Part shown: positions 45,866 to 58,163 of the stretch, piece by piece
Layout: every line of letters starts with the position of its first letter
Numbering within the stretch: position 1 is the stretch's first letter
Assembly (NCBI GenBank): GCA_963920665.1
Contig: OY987264.1
Span: 33,770,906 to 33,834,905 of the forward strand
Direction: 5' to 3'
Origin: Straminergon stramineum
Taxonomy: Eukaryota > Streptophyta > Bryopsida > Hypnales > Calliergonaceae
DNA: 64,000 nt
Made by a program: the position numbers and the translations under genes
The notes under the pieces: model-generated
What the model saw: the letters and a program-made list of their open reading frames with translations, nothing else
Told to the model about the DNA's origin: nothing
The model's database searches: none

Positions 45866-47500
45866 CACATATGTGATTGCGCAAGAATGAATATAGATCT
45901 ACTTTTACTTAAGAATTATTGGTGCTTTTGTAATTACACTAGCTTTGCTTTCTCTACAATGTCTAAATCATTTTGTAGTGGTGATTGCAACTAGGATTGT
46001 CTATCTTGATGTAATTTGAAGATTTCTTGTCAATGATGTCATGACATGTCATGATTCCATCAAGATTCTATCAAAATATTGACTACCCTAACCCTAAATT
46101 CTAAACTTTAACTTTAAATGTTTTAAAACTTCTTTTTCAATATCTTTTTACAATTATGGATGGAAAGTCAAATGTATCACTACTGCTTCATATGCTATTC
46201 TATTTTATGTTGTTCTTTGTAAAGATTTTTATGATACTCCATCCAAATAATTAGAATATTCCATCATGATAGACTTCAAGATCATGTCTCGTCACACTTA
46301 ATGACATCCTTACGTAGAGGCATGATGTGACTGGACAACCTTGACTACAACTAGAAGACGAAGAGGTGACGAAGTGCAAGATTCATCTACTCTTTTTTGT
46401 TCACAATGTCATCGACTTTTTGGTGAGAACAATGGAAAATCCAACATAGAGGCCTAAGTCTGTAACAAATACATCATTGTCATACATTGTAGCTAGGTTT
46501 TACTAAGTCCTACGTGACTAAAAAATGACTAAAGGGTTCTTCATAGGTGCATTCCATAAAATTTTGCACTACTAATGCGGATGGCACTACACCAACATAG
46601 ACAGTAGTCATTGTTGTATACTTGGCTATGAGCGCGCCATTACACCTAGTGAAGGTCTGAAGGACATTAACCGTAGTCAAATCTGAGTACTACAGTAGTG
46701 ATGCCACATAGATGGGGTCACTCGGGGGCCACTTTGATATGACTCATTCATCACTCACATACGACTTTTGGATTTGCCTTGCAGAATCAATATGCATGCC
46801 TTGCTCATATGGATATGCCTTGCCTCCTTTCCCTATGTAGTACAAAAAAGTAAGCATAGTCACCTATGCCTAGGACAAAGCCATGCCTTGAAACCACAGT
46901 TTAGTGCATTGCAAATGGAAAATGATTGAGGCTTCACATGATTCTCTTCACAATACATGTAATTTAGAAATGACAACTATGCCCAAACCATAGTGAGGAT
47001 GGGCTTCTACCTTCCTTGGACGACTGTAGTGCCTCTCTACTATCACTACAGAATGACTACCAATGATTGTAGAGAGTAATCCACAAGTCCTGGATTACTA
47101 TGCACCTTTTGACCTAATTCTTTGGTACACTCTATACTATAATTTGGTTTGCGGTTCACATTTATCATGTATGTGAGTGGAGGCACTCTTCATGCATCAA
47201 TTCAAAAGACACCAAACCAACTACAACAAGACATGTAGAAGGCAAAGATTGTTGTCAAATCCTAATACTCTTCTTGAGCTAATAGGTTCTATTCCCCCAA
47301 CAATTCAAGCTTGTGCTCTTTGAACTATAGAATATTTACGATGAAAAGTTCAAGAAATCTATACTACAAAAGAATTAATACAAGAATGTAACAACATTCA
47401 GATGGATAAAAAAACAAGTTTCCATCATGCAAACTTGGTGTACTTGGGACATGTTTGCATTCATTAGTTGTTCAAAATTTAAAAGTCTAGAATTTTAGGG
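45866..47500. other. Noncoding sequence, slightly less AT-rich
   Basis: No intact frame was found. Short disconnected frames around 46570-46700 weakly recall a decayed retroelement RNase H, but not enough for a call. Confidence 0.35.
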
Positions 47501-48365
47501 TTAACCCCTAAAGGATGGAGGCTATGACAATGTAATCAATCTTGAAAGTTCCTCACTATGTATCTTCTATTTCTTCACTATTTATGAATGAATTTTTTTG
47601 GTTTCATTTTTCAAAGATGAAACCACATGTCTGATATACATCATAAATTTTTAGAATCTTTTGTGAAAGTTTCCAATTAGAATACCATGAATTTTTAAAG
47701 CGAAAATGAAGAGAATTCTTATCAAATACAAATCATGCTCAAAAAATCTGAAATTTTCAAAATAGAAGTACATGACAATGTAGAAAATATACCATGAAAA
47801 TTTAGTGTAAAGAAAATTTTCATGTCACTCCATATTTAGAAATTTACCCACAAATCCTCCACTTCAAACTTCAATAAAATGCTTGTTTTTAGGAATTTTT
47901 GAAAATTATCAAGTTGTAGAGAGATTCCACTTTTGAAGCTTCATTTTTTTTGGTTACGATCAAAACGAAAGAATTTTTTTTGAATGTCAAAATCAAGTTT
48001 TAAGGAAAAAAGCTCAAAGTATTGAAATACATTGGATAGTGTTTAGTTTTTTTTAAACTATCCCATAAAAAATAAAAATATAAACTAAAATGACTTGAAT
48101 TTATAAAGTTTATTGTGTGGATATAGCATCAAAGAAGTTGCACATAAAATCAAGAACGAAAATCATCCATTCTTCAAGTATCAAGCTTCTTTGACTGTCT
48201 AAAGGACACAAAATGTCCTTGGCATCTTTCCATGGTTTAGGTATCAAGTACAATTTTTCATCCAAACTTTTATCCAACTTCTAGAGTTTCTAATAATATT
48301 CATTGGAAGAATAATCTAGAAATTGTTGCACTAGCAATGGTGAGAAATATTGATAAAATCATTAC

Positions 48366-48401
48366 TTAACCCCATAAGGCCTAGAGCCTTTTGGGGTTTA
48401 A
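48366..48401. mobile_element. 36-bp TTAA-to-TTAA palindrome
   Basis: TTAACCCCATAAGGCC is followed after five bases by CCTTTTGGGGTTTAA: two TTAA-type termini directly joined, with nothing between. It abuts the next element through a shared TTAA (48398-48401). Confidence 0.6.
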
Positions 48402-49334
48402 CCCCTAAAGGACCAACCTGCGTTTTTTGGCTACATAGCAATTTTGGGCAAGTACGTGTGGCTAGAGATTTCCATATTTTTGGCCCAAATTTTAATAGAA
48501 GGTGGGGATGAGGAATATCTTGCATATGTGCTAAATTTCATGACATTTGGAAATACGAGTAAAACGTTATGGCCTAATATGTTGCTTTTTTTTGTAAATG
48601 GGCAGTCCGGGCAGATTTTTAAAAATCACTTTTTTCAAAAACTGAAATTTGAAATTGTTTTTCTAGAGTTAAGTTATATCTACTTGGAAAGCTTTGAATC
48701 ATTCTATTTTGGTCAAGGAGTCAAAAGTTATGAGGATTTTTTTGTTTGTGGGTAGTTATGGATTCTCTACTCTAAAATAAACTTTAAAGTCCTTTATCTT
48801 ACTCAATTTTCAATATTTTTGGAAAGAAATAAAATCATAGGATGTAGATTGTTTATTATAACATTGCAACCATTGGGATTGGCATTTTTCAATTCCATAA
48901 TTAAACTCTTAACAATTTAGTATTTTGAATCATTTTCTACTACTATCTACTTACTATTTTTTCCTATATGTTGTACAATTCCAAATGATCTGAAATTTTT
49001 CAAGCATGTGGCCAACTTGTCTAGGAAAAAGAATCCAAAGAAGCACCACCATTTGGGACATTTTTTCATAGAAAAGTGAGCTTAAGAAGTGCAGCTGCCC
49101 TGTTTTTGCAGGGCCCAAAAAATGATTTTAGTGAATTTAAATTCTTATATCTTGCAGTCCATGCACTGGAAATTTCTGAAATATTTACCACATGCTCTCA
49201 AGTTAGTATACTACAAGATCCTATGGTTACATGTTTCAAAAAAAGTTTTTTTTCAAAAATTTGGCACTTGTACTAAAAATGGCAGTTTCGGAGCATTTTC
49301 AGTGAAAACATAGTCATAGAACTTTAGGGATTAA
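48398..49334 (+). mobile_element. TTAA-type element, 937 bp
   Basis: The left end is TTAACCCCTAAAGGACCAAC; the right end, GAACTTTAGGGATTAA, is decayed. The left 550 bp are collinear with an arm of 18563-20511 (GGGCAGTCCGGGCAGATTTT; TTTCAATATTTTTGGAAA). The right 300 bp differ and resemble the right side of 4174-4760, so the element looks chimeric. Confidence 0.7.
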
Positions 49335-50685
49335 CATCATTGCTTTTGAAGTGTTATAGTTAAAAAAGCCACCAAGGTATAGAAAACTCAACCGTACCAT
49401 CTTGGAGTGTACATGTTGTACATGGTTTGAATCAAATTTGGATTCATTTGGCCACATAGATTGCAAGATTATAATGTTTTAGTATAGATAAAGGATGCTA
49501 AAATTTTCGTAGCAACACATTTGGAGGTGAAATTTGATTTCTAAGCCTACTCAAATGATTGAAACTATAAAGTGCTTCAAAAACACCATACAAACACATT
49601 GGTGAAAGAAAATTTCATTCAATTTCAGAACTCACTGTGTCTACAAAATGATTTTGAAATGTCAAAAAATAGAAAGAAAAGTTGCGAAAAATACATCTAA
49701 GGCTGAACGTCCTACTAAAATGTTTCTCAATCACTCACAACTTCTTGGACTTATATGAAACTTAACTACATAAACTAGACTAGTATGCACAACTTTCTCC
49801 AAAAAAATTATTGGAAAAGGACATTGTATGAAGACAAACGAGACGCTAAAATTTACCGTAATTCAAAAATGTTTGGATTTTGAACTTTGAATTGCTCCCA
49901 AAAATTACAAAGAACTTGGATTGGCATGAAAATTTTACCACAATAACTAGGATTCAAGGAGAACATAACCCAAAAAAAATTGTATTAAAAACAAATATTG
50001 GATGAAGGAGCAATGAGCCCCCAAAGTTGCAGCCATCAAAATACACTTTGTTGAACTCAAATTGAACCCATAAACTTTGAATGGCTTTTAAAACATCAGT
50101 ACATCTAGGATTGATTTAAAAATTTTACCACCCAGATTAGGAGAGAGAGCACAGATTTTCCAATAAATTTTATAGAATTCTGACATTGGATGCAAAAGTT
50201 ACAGCACTTCAAATTGAACTTCCTGACTATGTGAGGACACTTTTGGTCCCCTTTGGTGGTGAGGGGTTAAGAACTGCCATACACTAAGTTAATATATCTA
50301 CTAATTACAACGCTTGGTTATCTTGACTCGTAAACCATTAGCCAGAAATAAAGCAGCTGTCTGGTGGTATTTGATAACATCTGGTTCCAGCTTGAACTGG
50401 AAGAACCAGCATAGAGGAGCAAGCAAAGACAACAATATTGAGTTAGTTGTAGTCTATGCATCCATGTAGCGTTAAGGTAGTCTGCTCTTAAAGCGATCAA
50501 TTAAGAGCTGATTGCCTTTCCGAGGAAGTTGAACTCCTTGAAATAATTTTCATTAAATTTTCGTAGGAAGAAAAATGGAACTGACATCTAACCCAAGTTG
50601 TTTCATGTTTTTTGGATCTTTGTGGAATTAGTTACAATTTTTTGAAGTTTAACCCCTAAGCACGCCAACATCCAAAAAGTGGACG

Positions 50686-50928
50686 ATGGACAGAGTTGAT
50701 GACTCACAGAAGACGGAGGCCGAAGAGATTTCATTCATCCATTTTTTTGAGAGTTCCCATATGGGTTTGGAATGCATTAGTGGTAATAGTGGTAGAATTA
50801 GTGACAGCAATAGGAAGAAAAAGATCAATGTCATGAAACATGTAGAGCTTTGGAGAAAATTTGTTACTGCCCAAGCTAAAAAGAGTATGACTGTAACTTT
50901 TTTCAAGCAGAAAAATAAAATGGGGTAG
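50686..50928 (+). CDS. Hypothetical 80-aa frame at the left end of the piggyBac-like element
   Basis: It begins with ATG (MDRVDDSQKTEAEE...) 37 bp inside the element terminus and is rich in Lys, Glu and Ser. It ends in a basic stretch (KQKNKMG). Two further small frames follow at 51113-51328 and 51394-51600. No family was recognised. It could be a remnant of a second gene carried by the element or a chance frame. Confidence 0.2.
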   Translation: MDRVDDSQKTEAEEISFIHFFESSHMGLECISGNSGRISDSNRKKKINVMKHVELWRKFVTAQAKKSMTVTFFKQKNKMG

Positions 50929-52033
50929 TAGATGTGGGCGTCCTACTTGTACATCTGTATTGATTAAAAAATTTGAGGTAACCATTTAAAAATTTGTGGA
51001 AGTAATGAGACAACATTCTTTAGGAGAACTAGGATAATAAAGAGAAGCCTCAACAGAATGCCAAATGTCAGTAACCCATGAAGACCTTATATTCTAATTT
51101 GAGTACACAAAAATGGCGGTTAGGGAATTGAGGCTTGAAGTCAATGCAAAACATGAATGTGCACATCAAAACGGCTCTTCCTTCATTGCCATGTCTTGTA
51201 TATTTCAACAAAAAAATTATTTGTACTTGAATTATGTAAATGCAACCTCTTCTAGAAGGCCCAGCCACTGCTCAATTGAAAGTAGCCGCCTCTACGCAAT
51301 TGAAAAACACATAAAAATTAGGAAATGAGAAGGGCACTAGTAATGACTTCAAATTCCAATAACCGGCAATTGAGCATGAAAGCTTAAGATATTTTGGAAG
51401 AAAGCTTGAAAGCATTGTCTAATGGCTGTAGAAATAATTGCAAGACTTGTTGCACAAGGAAGGCTAAAAAAAACTCTCTCTACATGTATGCGCATAGACA
51501 AGAAGGTTTGGTCTGTTGTATGTCATTGTCGCTTATGAAGGCATTCCTTACTTCCACTTTCCGTTGTTTCGAACAAGAGTTGAGCATCAAGCATCTTTAG
51601 TCACTGCATTAGTAATAGCTAATTGAGCATTTCGCAAGGCATATGCAATGACTGTAGTGGCAGAAAGTCACATAAGCATACCATGACATTTGAGTCCTAT
51701 CACACCAGATACAGAAAGCATATGACATTGTCTTTGAATATAGAGGAGAACTTGTACTACATTATTGAGTGCAAGCGTTTTGATTCCCACCTATAGCTTC
51801 GACCTCATTTAGTTCATGTCATGCTAAGGACTTCGAATTCCTACAAAACCACTGAGTTCCACTGATCTCATACCTTGCCTTGTCGCTATACAACCGCAAC
51901 AGGTGTTCTCTATTGACGCCTCTTGTACCTTTCATTCCTTTCCTATTTCTTCCATGAACTGAATTTCCTGTACATTTGCTTTCTGAACAACAATTTACAG
52001 TGATTACGGCAAACAAAGCATGATGCTCATGTT

Positions 52034-55000
52034 ATGGCTAGCCCCTCAAACGATAGACCTTCGTTAATAGCAAGTCAATTAGCAATCCAGGAGTGGACTA
52101 GTAGTATAGGTGCTTCGCAGTCCCAAACACGACGAATTTTACAACTTCTTGATAAGAGTTGCTTGCTACAAAGAGCTGTGAAAAAGGGAGTGAAAAGGAT
52201 CGACAGTCCTCGAGGTTTACGTTTCCTCTTTCAATACCACACTGCTAAAATTCTTGGTTGGAAGCATAGAATTTCCGAGGGAGACCCTTCCGGTTTCAGT
52301 CCTGCAGTAAACAATGCGCTACGCGTTTGGCTGTGGCCAGACATCATAGATGGAAGATCTGGATGATGACTACTTCCATTTGCCGTCCATAGGCAATCTT
52401 CATGATAGACCATGGGAAGGAGTGTTGCATGCCCCACATACTACACCACACAAGGCGGTTGTACAGATCCAGATGAGAGGAGAACTTCTAAGACAAAGGT
52501 ATTCAAGAGACCAAGAACATTCTTCTACAGTTGTAGCTATATCAGCGGCCACCACTTCCTGTCGAAAGCAACAGAGACTACCGTCAAGCACATTTCCTGC
52601 ATGGGCAAAACGACTCAAGTGCCGTGACACTTTTTATTCACCTCCGGAGGCTTTGGAAACTCATGCAACAAATCTTCCACGGCATGCAGAGGTTGTCAAC
52701 GACATGAATAGTACGAGAGAGCGACATGGATCACAACCACTGTCGTCCTTACTATGGCAAGGTCAATCATATGTACCTGTGCAAGAATGCCCATTGACGC
52801 TGCCCCGCACTATACTGGATCCAATCCCAGTGAGGATACCTTCAAGTGTCGTCACCCAGCTTCCAAATCGAGTATCCCGCAATGGTGAAGGAGAGTGGCT
52901 ACTAGGTCTAGCGATTCACTTGTATATCACACCAGGACGGCGGGAACTTCTGTACGTTGTCCTGCTCGATGACAGTAATGAATTACATCTTCCGTGCGGA
53001 CAAGTGGAACACATTGAGGTGGCACCAAGTTCTAAAAACGAGTATGGCAAATCACATGAGAGCTTCATTCATGAAGACTTACTCTGTCACCAATCGTCTT
53101 TAGATTTTGGAAAAGGGTCACATGACTCTGACGACAGTACTACTGCCACTCATGCTGACGACCTTGACGATAGTTCTAATATCTTGAGCACAACTTGAAC
53201 TACCTTCAATGATGATGATGACTTCCTTTCTGTGATGCTTTCATCGTATTCACATGGCGCCATGGACTACAGTGTGCACACTCCATCTTGCAACACACAC
53301 AGCCAATGGTCTTTGGCTTCACATCCGTTGGCACAGCCTAACTATCCTGCACCATTGACATGACAACCCCGATTACTTGAAGTTCTGCCATAAACGGAAC
53401 ATGATGACGAAGACATGCTGCCACCCTTCTCCGATTTGTTCCAACATGTGATCCTTGACCAGGTTAGAGACAAAAAAACATCCTCAAGGCCCGCTTATGG
53501 TACTCTCCATACTAAAGTGCACGCGTCTCTTAAGACTCAACCATTATCGGCACATGGGGACCCCTCCTCAGTCGCAAGCTTGGCCATCCGAAACTCCAAG
53601 TTCCAAACCCATCCGCAAGAGAAACTCCTCAACTTCTGTGCAGGAAGCAAAGATGTTGATGCAAGTTGAAAGAGGAAGGGCTAGTCTGGAATGCTCAATG
53701 GTGGCAGCGAGAGTCATGTGAAGGGCTGTCAGAGCACCTATGCAGCAACCAAGGGCTCCATCAGCAACAACATCCTCGGGCTTGTTGGTACTGGCACTCT
53801 CTACACCAAGGCGCTAGCTGGCAGACGCGGCACTACAGAAATTGCGACCCAAAGAACCACTGACGTTGCCCATGTCAGCCTTCCGCAGAGACCTCCTGCA
53901 CAGCATGTAGCACCTGCAAGCGGTCGACGTAGGAGGGCCTCCAACGCCCGAACGGCTAGTAGACATGCCAATGACAAGGGAGTTCCAAGAGCATCGCCTG
54001 TCGTCACCGTCAATTGTGCACGCCAAGCACTACGAATCCCTGCTATCCAAAGAAGGGGTCATGGTAGACGAGTTAGTGCGGCAGCTGAAGCGACAGCATT
54101 TGTAGCTGCCTTCTCGGAGGAGTCCTAGACAACCAACGCTTCGACATACATACATGATCCCATCAAATTCTATGGGCTAGTTCCAGGACCTACTTTCCCA
54201 TCTCGCTGAATGCCAACAAAACTATCTTTATTTTCTCGATTTTGGAGTGAGAAAACTTTGGAAAAAATTTGTGAAGACACAAATTGTTATGCCAGCGAAG
54301 CTCATCCACGCACACGGTTTCCAATGGGAGGACCTTCTTGGTGGGCTCTCAGCCCAATCGAATTACGGGCTTTTTTTGGCATCTCGTTGATCATGGGGAT
54401 AAAGCGCCTACCAAATCATAGAAGCTACTGGAATAAAGAATTTCCAGTGTTGTATTGCAACGTCATCAAAAGCACGATGTCCAATCGCAGGTATGAAGAC
54501 ATAACGAGGTGTTTGCATGTCTCTGACAACAACAATAGTGATAGTGCTAGCCACAACAGACCTTGTGATAAATTGGCAAAGCTGCATTGGCTCATCACCG
54601 AATTGAAGTCGAAATGCAAAGTCAACTAGAACTTGGAACAAGAAGTCACAGTGGACGAATCTATGATTCAATACAAAGGTAAATATTGCCCCATTCGCTA
54701 GTACATGCCAAAGAAACCAATGAAATGGGGCATAAAAGTATGGTGCTTGGTGGATACTAGAAAGAAATATGTGTATGATTTCTTCATTTACACGAGTGCT
54801 GCTCAACGACGTTCTTCTAGAGGATGCGGGGAAGAGCGAGGCAAGTTGGGTTATGACATAGTGATGCTCTTAATGGAAGGACTACATCGCTTAGGCCATG
54901 TAGTGGTGACCGACAATTACTTCACATCGGTGAAGCTTACTGTGGATCTGGCTGCCTTAGGGACTTATGCCACTGGTACTATCATGAGCAACCGTAGAGG

Positions 55001-55669
55001 TCTTTCGAAAGCCCTAGCACAGAAACGCCTTTTCGCCCAGGAGCCTCAAGTGAAGGCACTATAGTGTGGCGCATGCACTCGAGCAGGACAGTTTCCTGTG
55101 TTGTGTGGGTAGACCGAAAGCCTGTGCTGCTCCTATCATCATTCTTTACTCCATTGCCACGCTTGGGTGAAGAGTGGCCTACTGTGTCTCGTTGAGTTGG
55201 AGGTGAAGAAAAACAAATTGTGACTTCTCCTGTGCACAAAGGGTACACAAAATTCATGAGGGGCGTTGATGTCGCTGATGAAATGAGAGGTGCGTATTCC
55301 TCTCAGATTCAGAGTTAGAAATGGTGGCATAGAATTTTCTTCTTTTTATTGGACACATCAGTGGTGAATAGCTACATACTGTACACCGCCATCTGTGAGC
55401 GTCTACTATAGGACCCTATTCAACGCATGGATTTTCAACTACTTCTAGCAGAGGCTCTTTGCAAGCCGTGGATGTTGAAGCGGGGTTGTGTATCTACGTT
55501 TCGCTTAGCAACGCCTCCTGTTCACTCCCTGGTGCGGACAAACAGTTGAAGAAAGTGCCGTTTTTGCTTTAGCAAAACCCGCACAAATCTCAATTGTGTA
55601 CAATGCGGCGGTGTCCACCTTCACATGGGTGACTGCTTTCAGCGATGTCACTTCTCTCTACGTCGCTGA
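52034..55669 (+). pseudogene. PiggyBac-type transposase (DDE_Tnp_1_7), broken
   Basis: One reading path runs from the ATG at 52034 through a frame change at about 52350-52366, on to about 55020, and after a second frame change to 55669. It crosses thirteen stops (53196, 53361, 53391, 53667, 53682, 54126, 54207, 54627, 54699, 55193, 55316, 55409, 55547). The family signature is clear: FSRFWSEKTLEKICEDTN, LRAFFGISLIMGIKRLP, YMPKKPMKWGIKVW and KWWHRIFFFLLD. Catalytic Asp codons persist at 54654 (VDES), 54912 (VVTDNYF) and 55268/55277 (GVDVADEM). A Cys-rich domain (CRFC...CVQCGGVHLHMGDC) at 55556-55650 matches the C-terminal DNA-binding finger known in this family. In intact form it would cut at TTAA and paste the element in the nucleus. 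About 700 residues precede the recognisable domain, far more than is usual, and no function was recognised for them; introns are an alternative explanation for part of this. Confidence 0.85.
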
Positions 55670-57903
55670 GGTACTCATCTTCACATCTTCTTCAAGGACC
55701 TGACACAGAATTCCTTGGAGAATTGTGAGTAACGGCCTCCATCAATGTACTTGCACATGTCGATCTCAACTCGCACAAACGAAGGGACAAAGCAACTGTT
55801 GAAGTCCAGAAGAAAGTCTTACGTATTCCAAGTTGTAACCGCAATCATGGTTGTCTTTACCATGATGTAGAACTAGTAAGTTCGAATGCTATTGAGTGCT
55901 AAAGAGTTGGCATGAAGGTAGTTATATATTATAAAAGTCATGTACAGAGGTTTGAAAGAGTGCAACAGTAGCTGTTTTTCAAGTCGTTCCATTTTTGGTT
56001 CTCAAGGAACTTAGAAGTATGTGCTTAGCAATACAATGCTAGTAGGTTGCATTGTTTGTGATATTTCCATCTCCAAGTCTAGAAGTGTGTGCGGAAGTAC
56101 GGAATGTGTATTTAGCAGTAGTCTTCAGTTAGTTGGAGAAGTTCAGTGTATGGAGAAAGTGAAGTTCGAAACCGTTGCTGAAGTCGTCATGAATTGGCAA
56201 AGTTTCTTTTTGCCAATAGCACAGGACATATGATTCGTGGCATGTGAAGAAGGCTGAATGTGCAGCAGTTGTGATGTAGAGAGAATATATCGCTAGTAAC
56301 TACTGCAAGACTTCGATCAGTAGCTTCAGTATGGCTGTCGATGCTACCTTTTTTTGATCCATTGTTAATTTAGTATTGTAGTCCCACAGCTTCTACTCGT
56401 TCTCTGTTGAGGAGGTCAAAGAACTCAACGTGTCAGGAATATGGGAGTCCATTATGTGAATACTATAGGTCTCAAGCCCTGACCTTTGTAAATATGTAGC
56501 CATGAGGACGAATAAGGTATGGTCTAAACTACGCACATGAGGTGTACCTCAAGTTTTGGCGACAACAATGTAGTCCTTGTGTACTGTGAGCTTGCTTCCT
56601 TGTAAAGAAGTGTGACGGCAAGGCAAGCACATTGTGAAGAGGAATGTTGTACTCCGACAAGGATCACATATTCAGATGCATCATGAGGTTCGGTTCTGAT
56701 CGACTTGCACACTTTCAGATTTCGTTGTTGGTACTAGAGTATTACTTCAGTAGGTTCCCCTCAGAAATCTTCCATGGTGGTCAATCAAAACTGGAGCTTC
56801 GTTATTTCCTATTGTTTCTCACACTTGCATTGGGAGTTCAGCCGTGTAGTCACTTTTGCCTCTATTGGTGGGCGGGCACTAATGAGTGCCAATATCATGC
56901 TGTGTATTGCAAATCAGGCAAGCGGGCCACAACATGTAGGAAGTCCAACGTTTAAGTTACAATCGTGGCCTTACTTTGTCACTGACGATATGGGACAGGT
57001 CGAACTGGCATTTGTAGAGAAGGGACTTGCAGAATGAAAATGAAGTAGACGTCTGTAGCTCCTTGATTTCTACTGAATGTCATGCTCTTGTAAATACATG
57101 GTGGTGTAGGCATCACGAAGACTATGCCTTTATATTTTGTGAATATGTTTAAAAAGAAATGCGAAGAAGCATTTTTGTATTGAAATTGTAAAACTTATGC
57201 ATGTCAAATGTTCTTGGGTTTTCTTGTGTAGCAATCGTGAGATTACTAGAGTCACAGGAAGTGTTCTTCTAGTATTCATGGTTTACGACATTGCTAGAAT
57301 GTGGACATTTGATTGTGAGGAATGTGGAGCTTGACGTCAGTACACATCACACAATCCACGCGATTCACATAATCAAATAGTTTTTAGGACATAGCCGTTA
57401 GCATGTGTCAGTGTGGAGATATAAATCAAGTATTATTTTATTCGTCATTGGGCATGTGTGGAATTGTCCCCGGTCCTTGAAAAAATTGTGGTTTTTTCTG
57501 TCATCCAGATGGCCTTTGCATTGCAAGCTCCACAATAATTCAAATCTTGGAGTATCGTCACTGCAATTTGCACAGTCCCATTGCTCTCCTGATGCGCTTC
57601 TCACAGCTATTTTCCTTGTATTTTTCTGAAGCTGCACTTGGTCGTTGCAACATGATTTGTGCATAAATGATCACCTGCCCGACATGGTTAATGTCCCAAG
57701 TTTTCTAGTCAAACCACATCATCTTCACAAGAACTATACTTTTCGTCATTTTCACTTCATTTCCTTAGAGTATGAATGGTACTCCTGAAGATCCTATGGT
57801 TACTCCATGCATTCTCGACAGCACTTTTCAAATATTCTTGTCCAAAATGTATGCAGTTTTGAGACAGCTTCGCACTTCGCCAATGAGTCACACCATTTAG
57901 GGG
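55670..57903. other. 3-prime part of the piggyBac-like element, no recognised gene
   Basis: Only short frames occur (for example 56644-56955 and 56774-57037, both overlapping in different frames). None shows a domain. Confidence 0.4.
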
Positions 57904-58163
57904 TTAAATGTAGTGGTCACTAAAAGCGACCATCTCCTAAAATGAACATTGCCGGTACATGAAAGAAAGCAAAATGTACCCTTGTGCTACAATCGCTTTT
58001 AGAGCATCAACGCTTTAAGAGCAGACTACCTTATGCCAAAACTACAACATCTACACTTGGGCCAAAATGTGACACCAATAACTTAAAGCAATATCTTCAA
58101 TTAGTTTGCTAAAACGGTACTCTTCCTTAGAAGCAAGTTTTATTTCTTCAACAAGTTTGGTGC

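Larger units (their letters stand above)
47501..50270 (+). mobile_element. Possible large TTAA-type element containing nested TTAA elements
   Basis: The left end is TTAACCCCTAAAGGATGGAG (47501) and the right end TTTGGTGGTGAGGGGTTAA (TTAA 50267-50270). Between them lie the elements 48366-48401 and 48398-49334. The pairing of these outer ends is a guess from orientation only. Confidence 0.4.
50649..57907 (+). mobile_element. PiggyBac-like transposon, near full length, 7.26 kb
   Basis: TTAA lies at 50649-50652 and 57904-57907. The termini begin TTAACCCCTAAGCACG and end CATTTAGGGGTTAA, giving a 7-bp CCCCTAA inverted repeat next to the TTAA, as expected for the piggyBac superfamily. The plus strand carries a decayed piggyBac transposase (52034-55669). 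About 1.4 kb before and 2.2 kb after it hold only small frames. It is inserted in a 22-bp-TIR foldback and a paralogous unoccupied site is seen near 41990. The element is much longer than the animal type element (about 2.5 kb, established knowledge), partly through a long N-terminal reading frame. Confidence 0.85.
50474..58032. mobile_element. Older foldback element split by the piggyBac-like insertion
   Basis: Its termini are a perfect 22-bp inverted repeat: AAGGTAGTCTGCTCTTAAAG (plus CG) at 50474-50495 and its reverse complement at 58011-58032. Removing 50649-57903 leaves about 300 bp. A related, unoccupied sequence lies at about 41830-42130. Confidence 0.75.

Noticed and set aside
46560..46720. 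Possible decayed copia-type RNase H (short stretches such as VVYLAMSA and KSEYYSSDAT)
   Set aside because: The pieces are short, in different frames, lack the catalytic context, and no reverse transcriptase or integrase remnant was found beside them.
48444..48755. 103-codon frame resembling the frame at 20217-20447 on the other strand (shared EGGDEEYL and VNGQSGQI)
   Set aside because: Both lie in arms of related TTAA foldbacks. The shared residues follow from nucleotide similarity of the arms, and the frames do not extend to matching starts or stops.
54210..55669. Alternative genetic code with TAG or TAA read as Gln in the transposase
   Set aside because: Six of the thirteen interrupting stops are TGA, at least one frame shift is required as well, and the kinase and Cys/His genes read normally without internal stops. 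Pseudogene decay is simpler.
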